Shown here in pieces: positions 35,123 to 43,960 of a stretch of DNA of 64,000 nt. Position 1 is the first letter of the stretch; every line of letters starts with the position of its first letter. The notes beneath the pieces were generated by a model that ran no database searches, was not told the origin of the DNA, and was given only the letters and a program-made list of their open reading frames with translations. The stretch is from an archaeon (GTDB taxonomy: Archaea; Thermoproteota; Nitrososphaeria; Nitrososphaerales; Gagatemarchaeaceae): NCBI GenBank assembly GCA_021786575.1, contig JAJYMY010000002.1, positions 124,001-188,000 of the forward strand, read 5' to 3'. The position numbers and the translations under genes are program-made.

Positions 35123-35537
35123 AGCGAGGTGGCAGGCGGAGGTCGATTGGAGCGGAGACAACGTCTTTCTTGGTTCCGACGCCTCCGGTCACACGGTCGT
35201 CTTCGACTCTGCACAAAGCACATCCAAAGGAATCAGCCCGATGACAGTCCTCCTCACCTCTCTGGGTGCCTGCACGGGGATGGACATAGTTGCTATCCTC
35301 AAGAAACGCAAACAGAATCTGTCTTCCCTTAGGATATTCGTTTCGGGGGAAAGGCCAGAGTACGGCCTCCCGAAGCCTTGGACTTCCATACACATCAAGT
35401 ATGTCCTCTCGGGGGTCGGACTTGAGAGGGAGCTTGTCGAGGAGGCAATCAGGGAGAGCAACGAGAAGTTCTGTAGTGTGGGCGCTACAATACAGCCTAC
35501 TGCTAAGATTTCACACTCATACGAGATCGTCTCCTAG
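35115..35537 (+). CDS. OsmC/Ohr-family protein
   Basis: 140 residues. SPMTVLLTSLGACTGMDIVAIL contains the first redox Cys and EKFCSVGATIQPTAKISHSY the second, as in OsmC peroxidases that reduce organic hydroperoxides. TTG start overlapping the previous stop. Convergent with the zinc dehydrogenase gene (4-nt overlap). Confidence 0.9.
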   Translation: MSEARWQAEVDWSGDNVFLGSDASGHTVVFDSAQSTSKGISPMTVLLTSLGACTGMDIVAILKKRKQNLSSLRIFVSGERPEYGLPKPWTSIHIKYVLSGVGLERELVEEAIRESNEKFCSVGATIQPTAKISHSYEIVS

Positions 35538-36562
35538 ACTCTCAGAACTATCTTTCCGAAGTGCCTACTCGACTCCATCATGGACTGCGCCTTTCTAGCC
35601 TCTGCCAGTGGATACAAAGTGTCAACCACTGCCTTAAGCCTCCCAGATCTGAACAGGTCCACCACTTCCAGCAGCTCGCCCATGCCAGCCATGAAGCTCC
35701 CGTAGATTGTGAGCTCCCTGTTGAACACGTATCTGAGGTCGGTGGTGACTTCACCTCCGGTCGTCGCCCCGCAAGTGACCAGCCTCCCTCCTTTCGCGAG
35801 CGCCTTCACGCTCCCCTGCCAGGTAGACCTTCCGACATGCTCGACCACTACGTCAACTCCCCTCTTTCCGGTGAGCCTCCTGACCTCTGCCAATACGTCC
35901 TGGGAGTAGTGGTCCACCACCTCGTCGGCGCCGAGGTTCCGCGCCTTCTCAGCCTTGCTTTTGTCGCCGGCTGTCGCGATTACCTTCGCGCCGAACAGCT
36001 TGGCCACCTGAATAGCCGCCGAGCCGACCCCGGAGTTCGCACCAAGTACGAGGACGGTGTCCCTTGGGGTGACCTTCGCCTTCGTGACCAACATGTGGTA
36101 CGCTGTCTCGAAAACTAGAGGGAACGAAGCGGACTCTTCAAACGACATCTGCTCCGGCTTCCTGATTAGGTGGGTCCTGCGGACCTTCACCAGTTCAGCG
36201 TATCCGCCGTCGACCCCATATCCTATTATCGTGTAGTCCTTGCACTGATCGTCCTTTCCTGAGAGGCACCTGTCGCACCGCCCACATCCCATCCCGGGAT
36301 TGACTATCACCTCATCCCCTGCGGCGAACGCCTTCTCTTCAGCAGGGACGCTCTCCACCACGCCTGCTATGTCGCTCCCCGAGATGTGCGGCAGTGGGAT
36401 TGCCACATTAGGCAGCCCGTTCCTCGCCCAGATGTCCAGGTGGTTGAGGGCGCACGCTTTCACCCTCACCAGCGCTTCATCAGATGTCGGGACAGGGTCA
36501 GGCACTTCTTCGTATTTCAGCACCTCGGGCCCCCCATGCTCGTGGAACCTGACGGCCCTCAA
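35534..36562 (-). CDS. Zinc-containing MDR-family alcohol/quinone dehydrogenase
   Basis: 342 residues. ALNHLDIWARNGLPN and GSDIAGVVESV are MDR N-terminal motifs. GMGCGRCDRCLSGKDDQC carries four Cys for the structural zinc, and LVLGANSGVGSAAIQVAKLFGAKVIAT is the NAD(P)-binding Rossmann segment. Substrate cannot be read from sequence. Confidence 0.88.
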   Translation of the reverse strand: MRAVRFHEHGGPEVLKYEEVPDPVPTSDEALVRVKACALNHLDIWARNGLPNVAIPLPHISGSDIAGVVESVPAEEKAFAAGDEVIVNPGMGCGRCDRCLSGKDDQCKDYTIIGYGVDGGYAELVKVRRTHLIRKPEQMSFEESASFPLVFETAYHMLVTKAKVTPRDTVLVLGANSGVGSAAIQVAKLFGAKVIATAGDKSKAEKARNLGADEVVDHYSQDVLAEVRRLTGKRGVDVVVEHVGRSTWQGSVKALAKGGRLVTCGATTGGEVTTDLRYVFNRELTIYGSFMAGMGELLEVVDLFRSGRLKAVVDTLYPLAEARKAQSMMESSRHFGKIVLRV

Positions 36563-36687
36563 CGCCCTTGGCCTGCCTTCGGCTTATTTCCGCTTTGCCA
36601 AAACACTTTCGACAAACCCTCTATCTGTAATTCTATCGAACGCACGACTAAGGTTATAAGACAAATTGAGAGAATCCTTCGACTCTT

Positions 36688-37863
36688 ATGACCCTCCCGC
36701 GCTCTGTTTTCAGGGATGAAGCCATCCTCCTCCAGGAGTACCTCCCGCATCAGATACCTCACCGTGAGGCACAGTTGAAGAAACTCGAGCTCTACTTCCA
36801 GGGTGTTGCGCAGAACGCCTCCAAGGCCAGCCAGGTCGTGATGATAACCGGACCAGTGGGGGCAGGCAAGACAATGCTGGCGAAAAAGCTGCTCTTGGAG
36901 TCGCTCCCTCGGAAGGCGGCGCTCCATGGGAACTTGGTCAAGGCTGTGCACGTCAACTGCCGGATAGACCGGACCCTCCAAGCCATCATGGTGAAGGCGC
37001 TGAAGTCGCTAGGGCAGAACTTTCCCACCCGAGGCTACAGTTTCGAGGAGCTCTTAGCAGCGCTGGTGGAGGAGTTGAGGAGCAACCGAATGCACCTCGT
37101 CATAGCCTTCGACGAGGTAGACTCGCTTGTGCTATCTGACCCAGCGTCGCTCTATACCATAACCAGGCTCAGGGAGATGGTGCCGGGGACCCAGGTCCTT
37201 TCGTCCCTGCTCATATCGAAGACGACTGATTACCTCAAGAAGGTCGACCTGAGCACGCTGAGCTCTCTCCAATGGAATGAGATCGCCCTCGACAGCTATC
37301 CGTCGGAGCAGCTCGCTGACATCCTGAATTCACGCAGCGAGGCGTTCAGTGACGGTTCACTCGACGACGACGTCGTCCAGCTGGCCGCAGACATAGCGGG
37401 GACCTATGGGGATGCTCGCTACGCGCTGGATTTGATCTGGCGCGCGGGGAAGCTGGCTGACGACTCAGGGTCCCCTCGCGTTCTTCCAGAACACGTGAGG
37501 TCTGCCAAGGCTTCGCTCCCGCCGCAGCTGAGGAAGGAGGAGCTCTCCTACCTGACCGCCCACCAGAAGCTGCTGCTCATGGCCATCTCTTCCCTCCTGA
37601 AGAAGGGCGGCTCGACCTACGTCACCATAGGGGAAGTGGAGAAGAGCTACTCGGCCCTCTGCGAGGGCATGAATGTGACCGCGTACCACCACACCCAGGT
37701 GTGGAGCGACGTCAACGAGATGTCGAGGAAGGGGATAATCGAGACGCAGCTCTCAGGAAAGGGGATGAGAGGTAGGACGACCATGATAGGGTTGTCTCTG
37801 GTCTCGGCCAAGGAGTTGATGGGAGAGCTCGAGAAGGGGATGCTCGCAGACGTTAGAGCTTGA
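36688..37863 (+). CDS. Orc1/Cdc6 replication initiator
   Basis: 391 residues. AAA+ ATPase with Walker A GPVGAGKT (55-62) and Walker B VIAFDEVDSL, sensor region DYLKKVDLSTLSSL, and a C-terminal winged helix (KLLLMAISSLLKKGGSTYVTIGEVEKSY). Loads at origins in archaea. The 125 bp upstream are AT-richer than the surroundings, but I found no clear origin-recognition-box repeats, so I do not call an origin. Confidence 0.93.
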   Translation: MTLPRSVFRDEAILLQEYLPHQIPHREAQLKKLELYFQGVAQNASKASQVVMITGPVGAGKTMLAKKLLLESLPRKAALHGNLVKAVHVNCRIDRTLQAIMVKALKSLGQNFPTRGYSFEELLAALVEELRSNRMHLVIAFDEVDSLVLSDPASLYTITRLREMVPGTQVLSSLLISKTTDYLKKVDLSTLSSLQWNEIALDSYPSEQLADILNSRSEAFSDGSLDDDVVQLAADIAGTYGDARYALDLIWRAGKLADDSGSPRVLPEHVRSAKASLPPQLRKEELSYLTAHQKLLLMAISSLLKKGGSTYVTIGEVEKSYSALCEGMNVTAYHHTQVWSDVNEMSRKGIIETQLSGKGMRGRTTMIGLSLVSAKELMGELEKGMLADVRA

Positions 37864-37894
37864 AAAACTGCTGTCCTCTTACGGCAGGACCAAA

Positions 37895-38146
37895 GTGCTG
37901 ACGATATTGCTAGAGACTGGGGAACTCAACATTTCGGAGATAACCAGGCGGTCGGGACTCTCCCACGGAGCGGCCTCCCGCCACCTTGAGTTCCTCGTCC
38001 GCTCAGGGATACTCACAGAGAAGCGCTTCAATAGAATCAGGATATTCAGGGTCGACACTACGAGCCCGTTAGCCGGCGCCCTCTCTAGGTTCTACGCGGA
38101 CTGGAAGGACGTGGGGGGTTCAGCCGAATCGCTCCTGTTCAGCTAG
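37895..38146 (+). CDS. Small ArsR-type winged-helix protein
   Basis: 83 residues: LTILLETGELNISEITRRSGLSHGAASRHLEFLVRSG-type helix-turn-helix followed by a wing and a C-terminal helix (ALSRFYADWKDVG). GTG at 37895 is the first usual codon; the frame runs 14 codons upstream into the end of orc1/cdc6 (LEKLLSSYGRTK) and those residues look genuine, so an unusual earlier start is possible. Close coupling to orc1/cdc6. Confidence 0.72.
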   Translation: MLTILLETGELNISEITRRSGLSHGAASRHLEFLVRSGILTEKRFNRIRIFRVDTTSPLAGALSRFYADWKDVGGSAESLLFS

Positions 38147-39318
38147 CGCCTGGGCTGCCTCGCCGCTTCCTTCGCCAGGAAGACGTCGTAGTTCTCCTCG
38201 AGCTCTAGGCTCCTCACCAGCCCATGCCTGAAGCCCCTGTTGGCGCAGAGCAGGAGGACGAAAGGCATGTCTTGGACCAGGAATCCTCTCTGGCTCGTCC
38301 CTAACCGCTTGCCCGCGAGCAGGGCAATTTCCTTCAGCTTCTTCGAGTCATTCCACACCCGGAGCTGCAGAGGCCAAGGGACCGCGTCGAGCGTGTACCG
38401 CGGCCCTCCGTCACCCAGCGCATTCCAGAGCTCAGACGCAAGCATAGGGTCGAGGTACCTCAGGAGCCTCCAATCCTTCCCGCGCATAATCCTCCCCATG
38501 ACCAAGTCGGTCCTTGAGAGGACATCAAGGGCCGCGGCCTTCCTCTCCTCGTGAACCCTGGACCTCGTCACCGCCGTGAAAAGGTCGCGTAGCTTCTCCC
38601 TTGGCTGACCGGGGTAAGCACGTAGGGCTCTCAGCGCAGCCTTCTCATCCGACGCATTGAAAAACGCGTCCACCGACTCCGCCGTAGTCATCTCTTCATC
38701 TTTCTGTGAAGGCATCCCCGACTGCAAGAAGTTGACCGCAGCCCTCAGGTCGCCGTTCGCAGCCTTCGCTATCTTGGCCATCTCGTCGTCTCCCATCCGC
38801 AGCCCCTCCTCTTTGTAGACGGTTTGTAGACGCTTCAGGACTTCGTGCTCGCCTGCCCTCCTGAACACAATTTTTGTGGTGGCTGTCCCCAGTTTCCTCA
38901 CTTCGTCCGAGTCGGGATCGTTGGCCGCCATCAGCACCGGCGCCTCGCTTCTTCTGACCGCGTCCTTGATGAAGTCTATCGCCCCGTAGTCCGCCCTCCC
39001 AGCGAGTCCGTCCACTTCGTCGAGGAATATCACGGTCGGCCCGCCGAACAGGCTGGAGCTCGCAATGGCCTCGCCAACCTTCTTGGAAAGCTTGTCCTTC
39101 GTCCTAGAATCACTCGCGTTCAGCTCGACCAATTGGTACCCGAGCTTCTCCGCAACCAAGTGGACGCTAGTGGTCTTCCCCGTCCCCGGAGGGCCGACCA
39201 GCAACGCAGCCCTGTCTCCAGGCTTCCACTTCTTGAGCCAGAGGATGAGCTTAGCCCTGGCTTCCTCATTGCCGACCATCTCTTCTAGGCTCTTGGGCCG
39301 GTGCCTCTCGGTCCACAC
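38143..39318 (-). CDS. rfcL: Replication factor C large subunit
   Basis: 391 residues. Clamp loader ATPase for PCNA. WTERHRPKSLEEMVGN begins the protein, Walker A GPPGTGKTT spans 42-50, Walker B is VIFLDEVDG near 97, and the C-terminal collar follows. Somewhat shorter than many archaeal RFC-L proteins and lacking the long charged tail. ATG start. Convergent with the small winged-helix gene. Confidence 0.93.
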   Translation of the reverse strand: MWTERHRPKSLEEMVGNEEARAKLILWLKKWKPGDRAALLVGPPGTGKTTSVHLVAEKLGYQLVELNASDSRTKDKLSKKVGEAIASSSLFGGPTVIFLDEVDGLAGRADYGAIDFIKDAVRRSEAPVLMAANDPDSDEVRKLGTATTKIVFRRAGEHEVLKRLQTVYKEEGLRMGDDEMAKIAKAANGDLRAAVNFLQSGMPSQKDEEMTTAESVDAFFNASDEKAALRALRAYPGQPREKLRDLFTAVTRSRVHEERKAAALDVLSRTDLVMGRIMRGKDWRLLRYLDPMLASELWNALGDGGPRYTLDAVPWPLQLRVWNDSKKLKEIALLAGKRLGTSQRGFLVQDMPFVLLLCANRGFRHGLVRSLELEENYDVFLAKEAARQPRR

Positions 39319-39320
39319 GT

Positions 39321-40166
39321 TCAGAGGGCGCCCCCGATGAAGACCAAGAGTCCGGCTGTCATCCCTGCCAGAGCTACGTTCTTCACGCGCAGGGCGTTGG
39401 ACGGTTCATGTCGGTAGACTATCGCTGCGGCCAGGTAGACGAACGTCGCGTCGGGCACGGCCACCCCATAGGCGTACAAGGAGTTGGCGAGGCCGATAAT
39501 GAGAGGCACCCAGCTCGTTACAACCGCCAGGAGGAAGAAGAGGGCCCCCACCTGGGACGCGAAAGCCAGACCTCGGCTCCGAGCAACAGAGCTGATGTTT
39601 CTCTTGGCGTCCCCTTCTACGTCAGCCATTGCCTTCACCACTTCCCTTCCCACCCCTGAGAAGAAGGCTGTGAGCGCCATCAATAGGAGAAATGAACCGA
39701 TTTTGGCTCCCCCTATCGTCGCCCCGCCGTAGATGAACGGGATTGCCAGGGACGACGCCACTATCATGTTGCCGGGGAGGCCTGTCTTCTTCGCCCTGCT
39801 GTTGTACAACCACGAGAGGAAAGTGTAGGCGGCGGCCAAGGCCAATGCGAGGGGGTTGAGCGAAAGGGCCGAGCATACCATTCCCACTACGAGTGCGGCC
39901 CCGGCGAGTTGTTTCGCCTCTCGCGCCGATACCCTCCCGCTGGGTATGGGCCTCTCTGGCCTGTTGACTCTGTCCACATCGACATCGTAGATGTCGTTGA
40001 CTATCATGGAGTAGGCGCAGATGAAGAATCCTGTCAGGAACCCGAGGGTGAGCTGAAGCGCCGGGACCGACGGCGGCCTGGAGACGAACGCGCCGACGAT
40101 TACTGCGAAGCCTATCATGGCGCAGTTGACCGGCCTGACGAGCTTGAACGCTCCCCCCAGGTCCAT
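39321..40166 (-). CDS. UbiA prenyltransferase, probable digeranylgeranylglyceryl phosphate synthase
   Basis: 281 residues, about eight membrane helices. The first Asp-rich motif is NDIYDVDVDRVNRPERPIPSG, as in archaeal DGGGP synthases that add the second geranylgeranyl chain of archaeol; the second Asp region is less clear (AMADVEGDAKRNI). Together with HMG-CoA reductase and the Tes-like protein it fits ether-lipid synthesis, though the three are not an operon. Downstream of the endonuclease gene on the same strand with a 4-nt gap. Confidence 0.86.
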   Translation of the reverse strand: MDLGGAFKLVRPVNCAMIGFAVIVGAFVSRPPSVPALQLTLGFLTGFFICAYSMIVNDIYDVDVDRVNRPERPIPSGRVSAREAKQLAGAALVVGMVCSALSLNPLALALAAAYTFLSWLYNSRAKKTGLPGNMIVASSLAIPFIYGGATIGGAKIGSFLLLMALTAFFSGVGREVVKAMADVEGDAKRNISSVARSRGLAFASQVGALFFLLAVVTSWVPLIIGLANSLYAYGVAVPDATFVYLAAAIVYRHEPSNALRVKNVALAGMTAGLLVFIGGAL

Positions 40167-40170
40167 GGGT

Positions 40171-40719
40171 TCAGAACCTGGCCCTGCTGACTTTGTAGTA
40201 GATTACCTCTCCCCGCCTTTCGATTACTGCTATGATGGCCTCCTTCCCCATCTTCGCCATCTCCTTCACTGATTGCTGGAGTTCCGACATCCCCTTCTCG
40301 ATGCCCTCGTCGAGGGCGAAGACCACATACTTCGCGGGCTTCTTGGGATAGTCCCCTCGCTCGTACACCCGGAGGTCTGTCCCGAATCCGAAGCCTTCCC
40401 TCACGACATATCCTCTCCCCCTCAGGTCCCTGTAGATGATGAACTTGGTCCAGGAGTCACCAGCCCTCTTCTGAGAGAGCTCCGCGAACTTGTCGAAACT
40501 CACCTTCTTTCCTGATTCCATCAGCTCAAGCTTCCCGGCATACAGGAGGTAGAGTGCTTCATAGTCACGGAGTGACAGGCGGCGTCCTTCTCGCGTGCCA
40601 TATCCGGACTCCTCAAGCTCCCCGAATCGCTCCTTGTCAACCACACTCGCCGTCCCACCCTCAAGGACAGCTCGGTACGGCTTGACCTCTTCTTCTTCCG
40701 CGGGGCTCCCTTCCTGCAT
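40171..40719 (-). CDS. tRNA-splicing endonuclease family protein lacking the catalytic His
   Basis: 182 residues from the ATG at 40719, supported by a cttcaaatag TATA about 27 bp upstream (the frame is open to 40794). N-terminal domain (RLSLRDYEALYLLYAGKLEL) and C-terminal nuclease domain (YVVREGFGFGTDLRVYERG) are both present. The expected Tyr is Tyr119. The segment where the catalytic His should be reads PKKPAKYVV, with no His, and the Lys position (K152, K156 or K159) is unclear. This suggests a structural beta-type subunit of an alpha2-beta2 EndA, the form able to cut non-canonical introns. Confidence 0.85.
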   Translation of the reverse strand: MQEGSPAEEEEVKPYRAVLEGGTASVVDKERFGELEESGYGTREGRRLSLRDYEALYLLYAGKLELMESGKKVSFDKFAELSQKRAGDSWTKFIIYRDLRGRGYVVREGFGFGTDLRVYERGDYPKKPAKYVVFALDEGIEKGMSELQQSVKEMAKMGKEAIIAVIERRGEVIYYKVSRARF

Positions 40720-40808
40720 CTGGTGCCGACGCCCCGCCGACTCTATTTGAAGATGATTGGGGTGCGTCCCCGGAAACCCTTTAGCGGCCCCCAAACAGGT
40801 TAGCCTTT

Positions 40809-41843
40809 GTGGCCAACTTCTTCACGCTCCGAACTGTGACCTGGGATAACGGACGGGTGAGGATGATAGACCAGACCGCCCTCCCGAACAGGCTCTCATA
40901 TGTGACCTACACGACCCCCGAGGAGGTAGCGTCTGCCATCACGACCATGGTGGTACGGGGGGCGCCAGCTATCGGGGTGGCCGCCGCGATGGGACTGGCG
41001 CTTGCCGCGCGCAGGTCGAAGGCCACAGACATACCTGGGTTAGTCCGCGACCTTGAGAAGAGCGCGGCGGCGCTTCGTTCTACCAGACCCACAGCGGTGA
41101 ATCTGTTTTGGGGGATTGACAGGGTTCTGGAAAAGGCAAGAGCTTCCCCCTCGGCAAAGCGCGCGCGCGAAGAGGTCGAATCAGAAGTGAAACGTATGGA
41201 GGACGAGGACGTGGCGACAAACAGGAAGCTCGGGGGAGTGGGCGCCGACCTCATTAGGGACGGGGACACCGTGCTCACTCAGTGCAACGCAGGGTCGCTG
41301 GCGACCGTCGGCTATGGGACCGCGCTGGGGGTGGTAAGGGCTGCCGTCGAGCAGGGAAAGCTGGTCAAGGTGCTGGTCCCTGAGACCAGGCCGGCCCTTC
41401 AGGGAGCGCGTCTTACCGCTTTTGAGCTCGCCCGAGACGGTATACCATGCACACTGATTTCTGACACCGCGGTAGGCTACATGATGAGCCAGGGGAGGGT
41501 AGACAGGGTCGTGGTGGGGGCGGACAGGATAACCAAGGACGGATACGTCTTCAATAAAATCGGGACATACCAGGAGGCAGTACTGGCCCGGAGGCATGGG
41601 GTACCATTCCACCCAGCCGCTCCGCGGTCCACCTTCGACTTGACGCGGACCCACGATCAGGTTACCATAGAAGAGAGGGGGGCCGTGGAGCTCGTGCAGA
41701 TCCGTGGTCGGAGGATAGCCCCGAAGGGCGTCCCTGTGTCGAATCCTGCCTTCGATATGACCCCACCCGAACTGGTCACTTCGATGATCACGGAGAGGGG
41801 CCTCGTGGTGCCTCCTTTCGATGAGGCAATGCTGCTTCCATGA
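40809..41843 (+). CDS. mtnA: Methylthioribose-1-phosphate isomerase family (MtnA/aIF2B-like)
   Basis: 344 residues. VVRGAPAIGVAAAMGLAL, TQCNAGSLATVGYGTALGV with the catalytic Cys, and VVVGADRITKDGYVFNKIGTY with the catalytic Asp match MtnA. It isomerises methylthioribose-1-phosphate in methionine salvage; a related archaeal enzyme acts on ribose-1,5-bisphosphate, but the RGAPAIG and CNAGSLA motifs favour MtnA. GTG start. Last chromosomal gene before the integrated element. Confidence 0.88.
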   Translation: MANFFTLRTVTWDNGRVRMIDQTALPNRLSYVTYTTPEEVASAITTMVVRGAPAIGVAAAMGLALAARRSKATDIPGLVRDLEKSAAALRSTRPTAVNLFWGIDRVLEKARASPSAKRAREEVESEVKRMEDEDVATNRKLGGVGADLIRDGDTVLTQCNAGSLATVGYGTALGVVRAAVEQGKLVKVLVPETRPALQGARLTAFELARDGIPCTLISDTAVGYMMSQGRVDRVVVGADRITKDGYVFNKIGTYQEAVLARRHGVPFHPAAPRSTFDLTRTHDQVTIEERGAVELVQIRGRRIAPKGVPVSNPAFDMTPPELVTSMITERGLVVPPFDEAMLLP

Positions 41844-41873
41844 CTTAATTAGCCGGCGATGGTCAGCCCACTT

Positions 41874-41896
41874 GGGCCCGTAGCCTAGCACGGATT
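41874..41896 (+). repeat. Left attachment site: truncated tRNA-Arg 5' end without intron
   Basis: These 23 nt equal positions 58772-58786 joined directly to 58837-58844 of the complete tRNA gene, that is, the mature-like acceptor strand, D-stem and D-loop start without the 50-nt insertion. After 41896 similarity to the tRNA stops. Only the first 15 nt are contiguous in both copies and could serve as the crossover core. Confidence 0.85.
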
Positions 41897-41958
41897 TGGA
41901 ACAAGCGGGCATTCCCCTAATTTACACGTGCGGAATTGTATCTACCCGTATCCCGGTC

Positions 41959-41964
41959 AGGAGG
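41959..41964 (+). promoter_or_regulatory. Shine-Dalgarno sequence of the integrase
   Basis: aggagg lies 7 nt before the ATG at 41972 and decides that start over the TTG at 41936. Confidence 0.7.
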
Positions 41965-41971
41965 ACTGGCC

Positions 41972-43363
41972 ATGAACGAGCGGAGTCTCCTGGAAACCAG
42001 GGACGTGAAGCGGTGGTATGACAACCTTGCCGAGGGGAGTCCTAAGACCGCAGAAACCTATCTCTGGTGGCTTAGAGACTATTGCTCAAAGGTGGAGATG
42101 GTGCCCACCGAGTTAGTCTCGGAATTCAACCTTGACAAGAAGGCCGCCCAAGACCGCCTGGAGGACTATGTTCGCTCGCTCAAGGCGCGTATAAGCCCTT
42201 ACGACAAGAAGCCGTTGAAACCGAAGACCGTCAATGGAGCCCTATGCGCCGTGAAGAGCTGGCTGAGGGTCAACGAATGCGAGGTCACGCGAGAAATCAA
42301 GATAGCGAACGTCAAGACGACACCGACGATAGAGGACGAGCACTTCCCGTCCACCGAGGAGCTAAACACGATACTCGACCACGCCAACCAGAGGACTAGG
42401 GCTGCCATCGTCATGATTGCCTATGCCGGAATCAGGCCGGAGGCGGTAAGTCGTCTCAGATTGAAGGACTTCCCCGAGCTAGAAATCCATGGCAAGATAG
42501 TTGCCCGAAGGACCCCCATGCGAATAAGCGTCAGGGCCGAGTTGTCGAAGAACAAGCGGCCGTATTTCACCTTCCTGATAAGGCGAGGCGTGGACGTTCT
42601 GACTGCCTATCTTCGAGAGAGGCAAGCCGGAGGCGAAGAACTGACTCAGGAGAGCCCCGTAATCGCGGTGTTCAGGAACCTCAGCATCAAGAACGAGTTC
42701 ATGAGGACTAGCATGGCGAAGCCGAAAGGCGCGCCGATGGGAAGGAAGGCTGTGAGCGCGCTGATGAGGCGGGCGATTAGGTCAAGCGATACGTCAGTAT
42801 CCAAGTTCAGACCCTATGTCCTGAGGAGCTACTACGACTGGGCGCTTCAAAACGCGGGCTTGAGCCACGTCTGGGAGCAGTTCTTCATGGGCCACTCAGG
42901 GCCGATAGAGGAAGAATACAGCGTAAGAAAGCGACTCACGGATGAGCAGGTTGAATTGATGCGGAAGGCGTTCTCTGAGAAGGTAGAAGCGAAACTAGTC
43001 GGCATCCAGAGGGGGGGACTCACCAGGGAAGAGGTTGAGAAGGAGGCAAGGGTGCAGTATTACTGGCTAGGAATCAACGACTCTCCTTTGAAGGAACGGT
43101 CATCTGAAGAGCTGGTCAAGACAGAGGAAGCGAGGCTTGGAAGGGGGCTAGACGCCGCCGAGAAGCTGGTCATTCTCGAACGAGAGTATAGGGAACTCAG
43201 GAAGGAGGAAGTCACCTTGATGGAGGCCGGGACAGAATCGCTCGCGCCGGAGAAGGTCGAGAGTCAGAAGATAATTGGGGAGGATGAGTTGAGTGAGAAT
43301 CTTGCCCAGGGTTGGGCGTTCGTGGCGAGCCTACCTAGTGGGAAGGTCGTGGTCAAGAAGTAG
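41972..43363 (+). CDS. int: Tyrosine recombinase (integrase)
   Basis: 463 residues. An N-terminal SAM-like core-binding domain (KRWYDNLAEGSPKTAETYLWWL) is followed by the catalytic domain with Arg155 (AYAGIRPEAVSRLR), Lys in ELSKNKRPYF, Arg285 in YVLRSYY (Tyr at the usual His position of HxxR), His308 in MGHSGPIEEEYS and the nucleophile Tyr316. A C-terminal charged extension of about 145 residues follows. It presumably integrated the element at the adjacent tRNA site. The gene is intact, unlike the split SSV type. A TATA-like taatttac lies near 41910. Confidence 0.92.
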   Translation: MNERSLLETRDVKRWYDNLAEGSPKTAETYLWWLRDYCSKVEMVPTELVSEFNLDKKAAQDRLEDYVRSLKARISPYDKKPLKPKTVNGALCAVKSWLRVNECEVTREIKIANVKTTPTIEDEHFPSTEELNTILDHANQRTRAAIVMIAYAGIRPEAVSRLRLKDFPELEIHGKIVARRTPMRISVRAELSKNKRPYFTFLIRRGVDVLTAYLRERQAGGEELTQESPVIAVFRNLSIKNEFMRTSMAKPKGAPMGRKAVSALMRRAIRSSDTSVSKFRPYVLRSYYDWALQNAGLSHVWEQFFMGHSGPIEEEYSVRKRLTDEQVELMRKAFSEKVEAKLVGIQRGGLTREEVEKEARVQYYWLGINDSPLKERSSEELVKTEEARLGRGLDAAEKLVILEREYRELRKEEVTLMEAGTESLAPEKVESQKIIGEDELSENLAQGWAFVASLPSGKVVVKK

Positions 43364-43933
43364 GCTCTTCACGTCAGGCTTCTGACGCGGCGCAACGATT
43401 TGCTTCCTTAGGAACTTCCTTCCTTTCGCTGTCAATCTCCAGGGTCTATCCGAAGCCCCCGCGACCAACCCGATTTCGCTCAACGCTCTCAGTCTGTGAT
43501 GGAGCTCGCTAGGGGAGGCGTCTAGAATCGCTATATCGCCACGAAGTTCCTTTGCTCGCTCCTTCATTTCGCTCTCTTCTATGCTCGGGGCGAGCAGCAA
43601 GAGCGAGAGAATGTCGCCGAACTGACGATATGCTCTCTCATTTAGCCCTTGTTCTTCCTCAATCTGCTCCATCTTCTGTCGAATCAGCCTTCTTATCAGC
43701 TCAGAGAACTTCCCATACTTCATTGATTCCAAGACTTGCCGAATTTCGTAGGTGTAGGGGTCGAGGGAAATGCTCACGGTGAGGGCGCCTTTCCCGCCGA
43801 GCCTCTTACGGCCGCGTAATTCCTGGTCCTTCTTGCCAGCAAGGATGGCCTCCTTCTCGTCCTTTCGCACCATTTTCTTACGTGCGGATTTCGATATATG
43901 GGTTACTCTAGCTTCTGCATATGAACCCGGCAT
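43331..43933 (-). CDS. RHH-like plus winged-helix regulator
   Basis: 200 residues. A basic N-terminus (KSARKKMVRKDEKEAILAGKK) precedes TVSISLDPYTYEIRQVLESM plus KFSELIRRLIRQKMEQI, which reads as a ribbon-helix-helix. The C-terminal third (LHHRLRALSEIGLVAGA, PWRLTAKGRKFLRKQ) is winged-helix-like. Overlaps the 3' end of the integrase gene by 33 nt in antisense, and is divergent from the 43961 gene, so it may control both. Confidence 0.7.
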   Translation of the reverse strand: MPGSYAEARVTHISKSARKKMVRKDEKEAILAGKKDQELRGRKRLGGKGALTVSISLDPYTYEIRQVLESMKYGKFSELIRRLIRQKMEQIEEEQGLNERAYRQFGDILSLLLLAPSIEESEMKERAKELRGDIAILDASPSELHHRLRALSEIGLVAGASDRPWRLTAKGRKFLRKQIVAPRQKPDVKSLLLDHDLPTR

Positions 43934-43960
43934 GCGTTCAAAGGAGGTGATAGCAAAGAT

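Noticed and set aside
36563-36687. Replication origin upstream of orc1/cdc6
   Set aside because: AT-richer, but no repeated origin-recognition-box motif could be seen.
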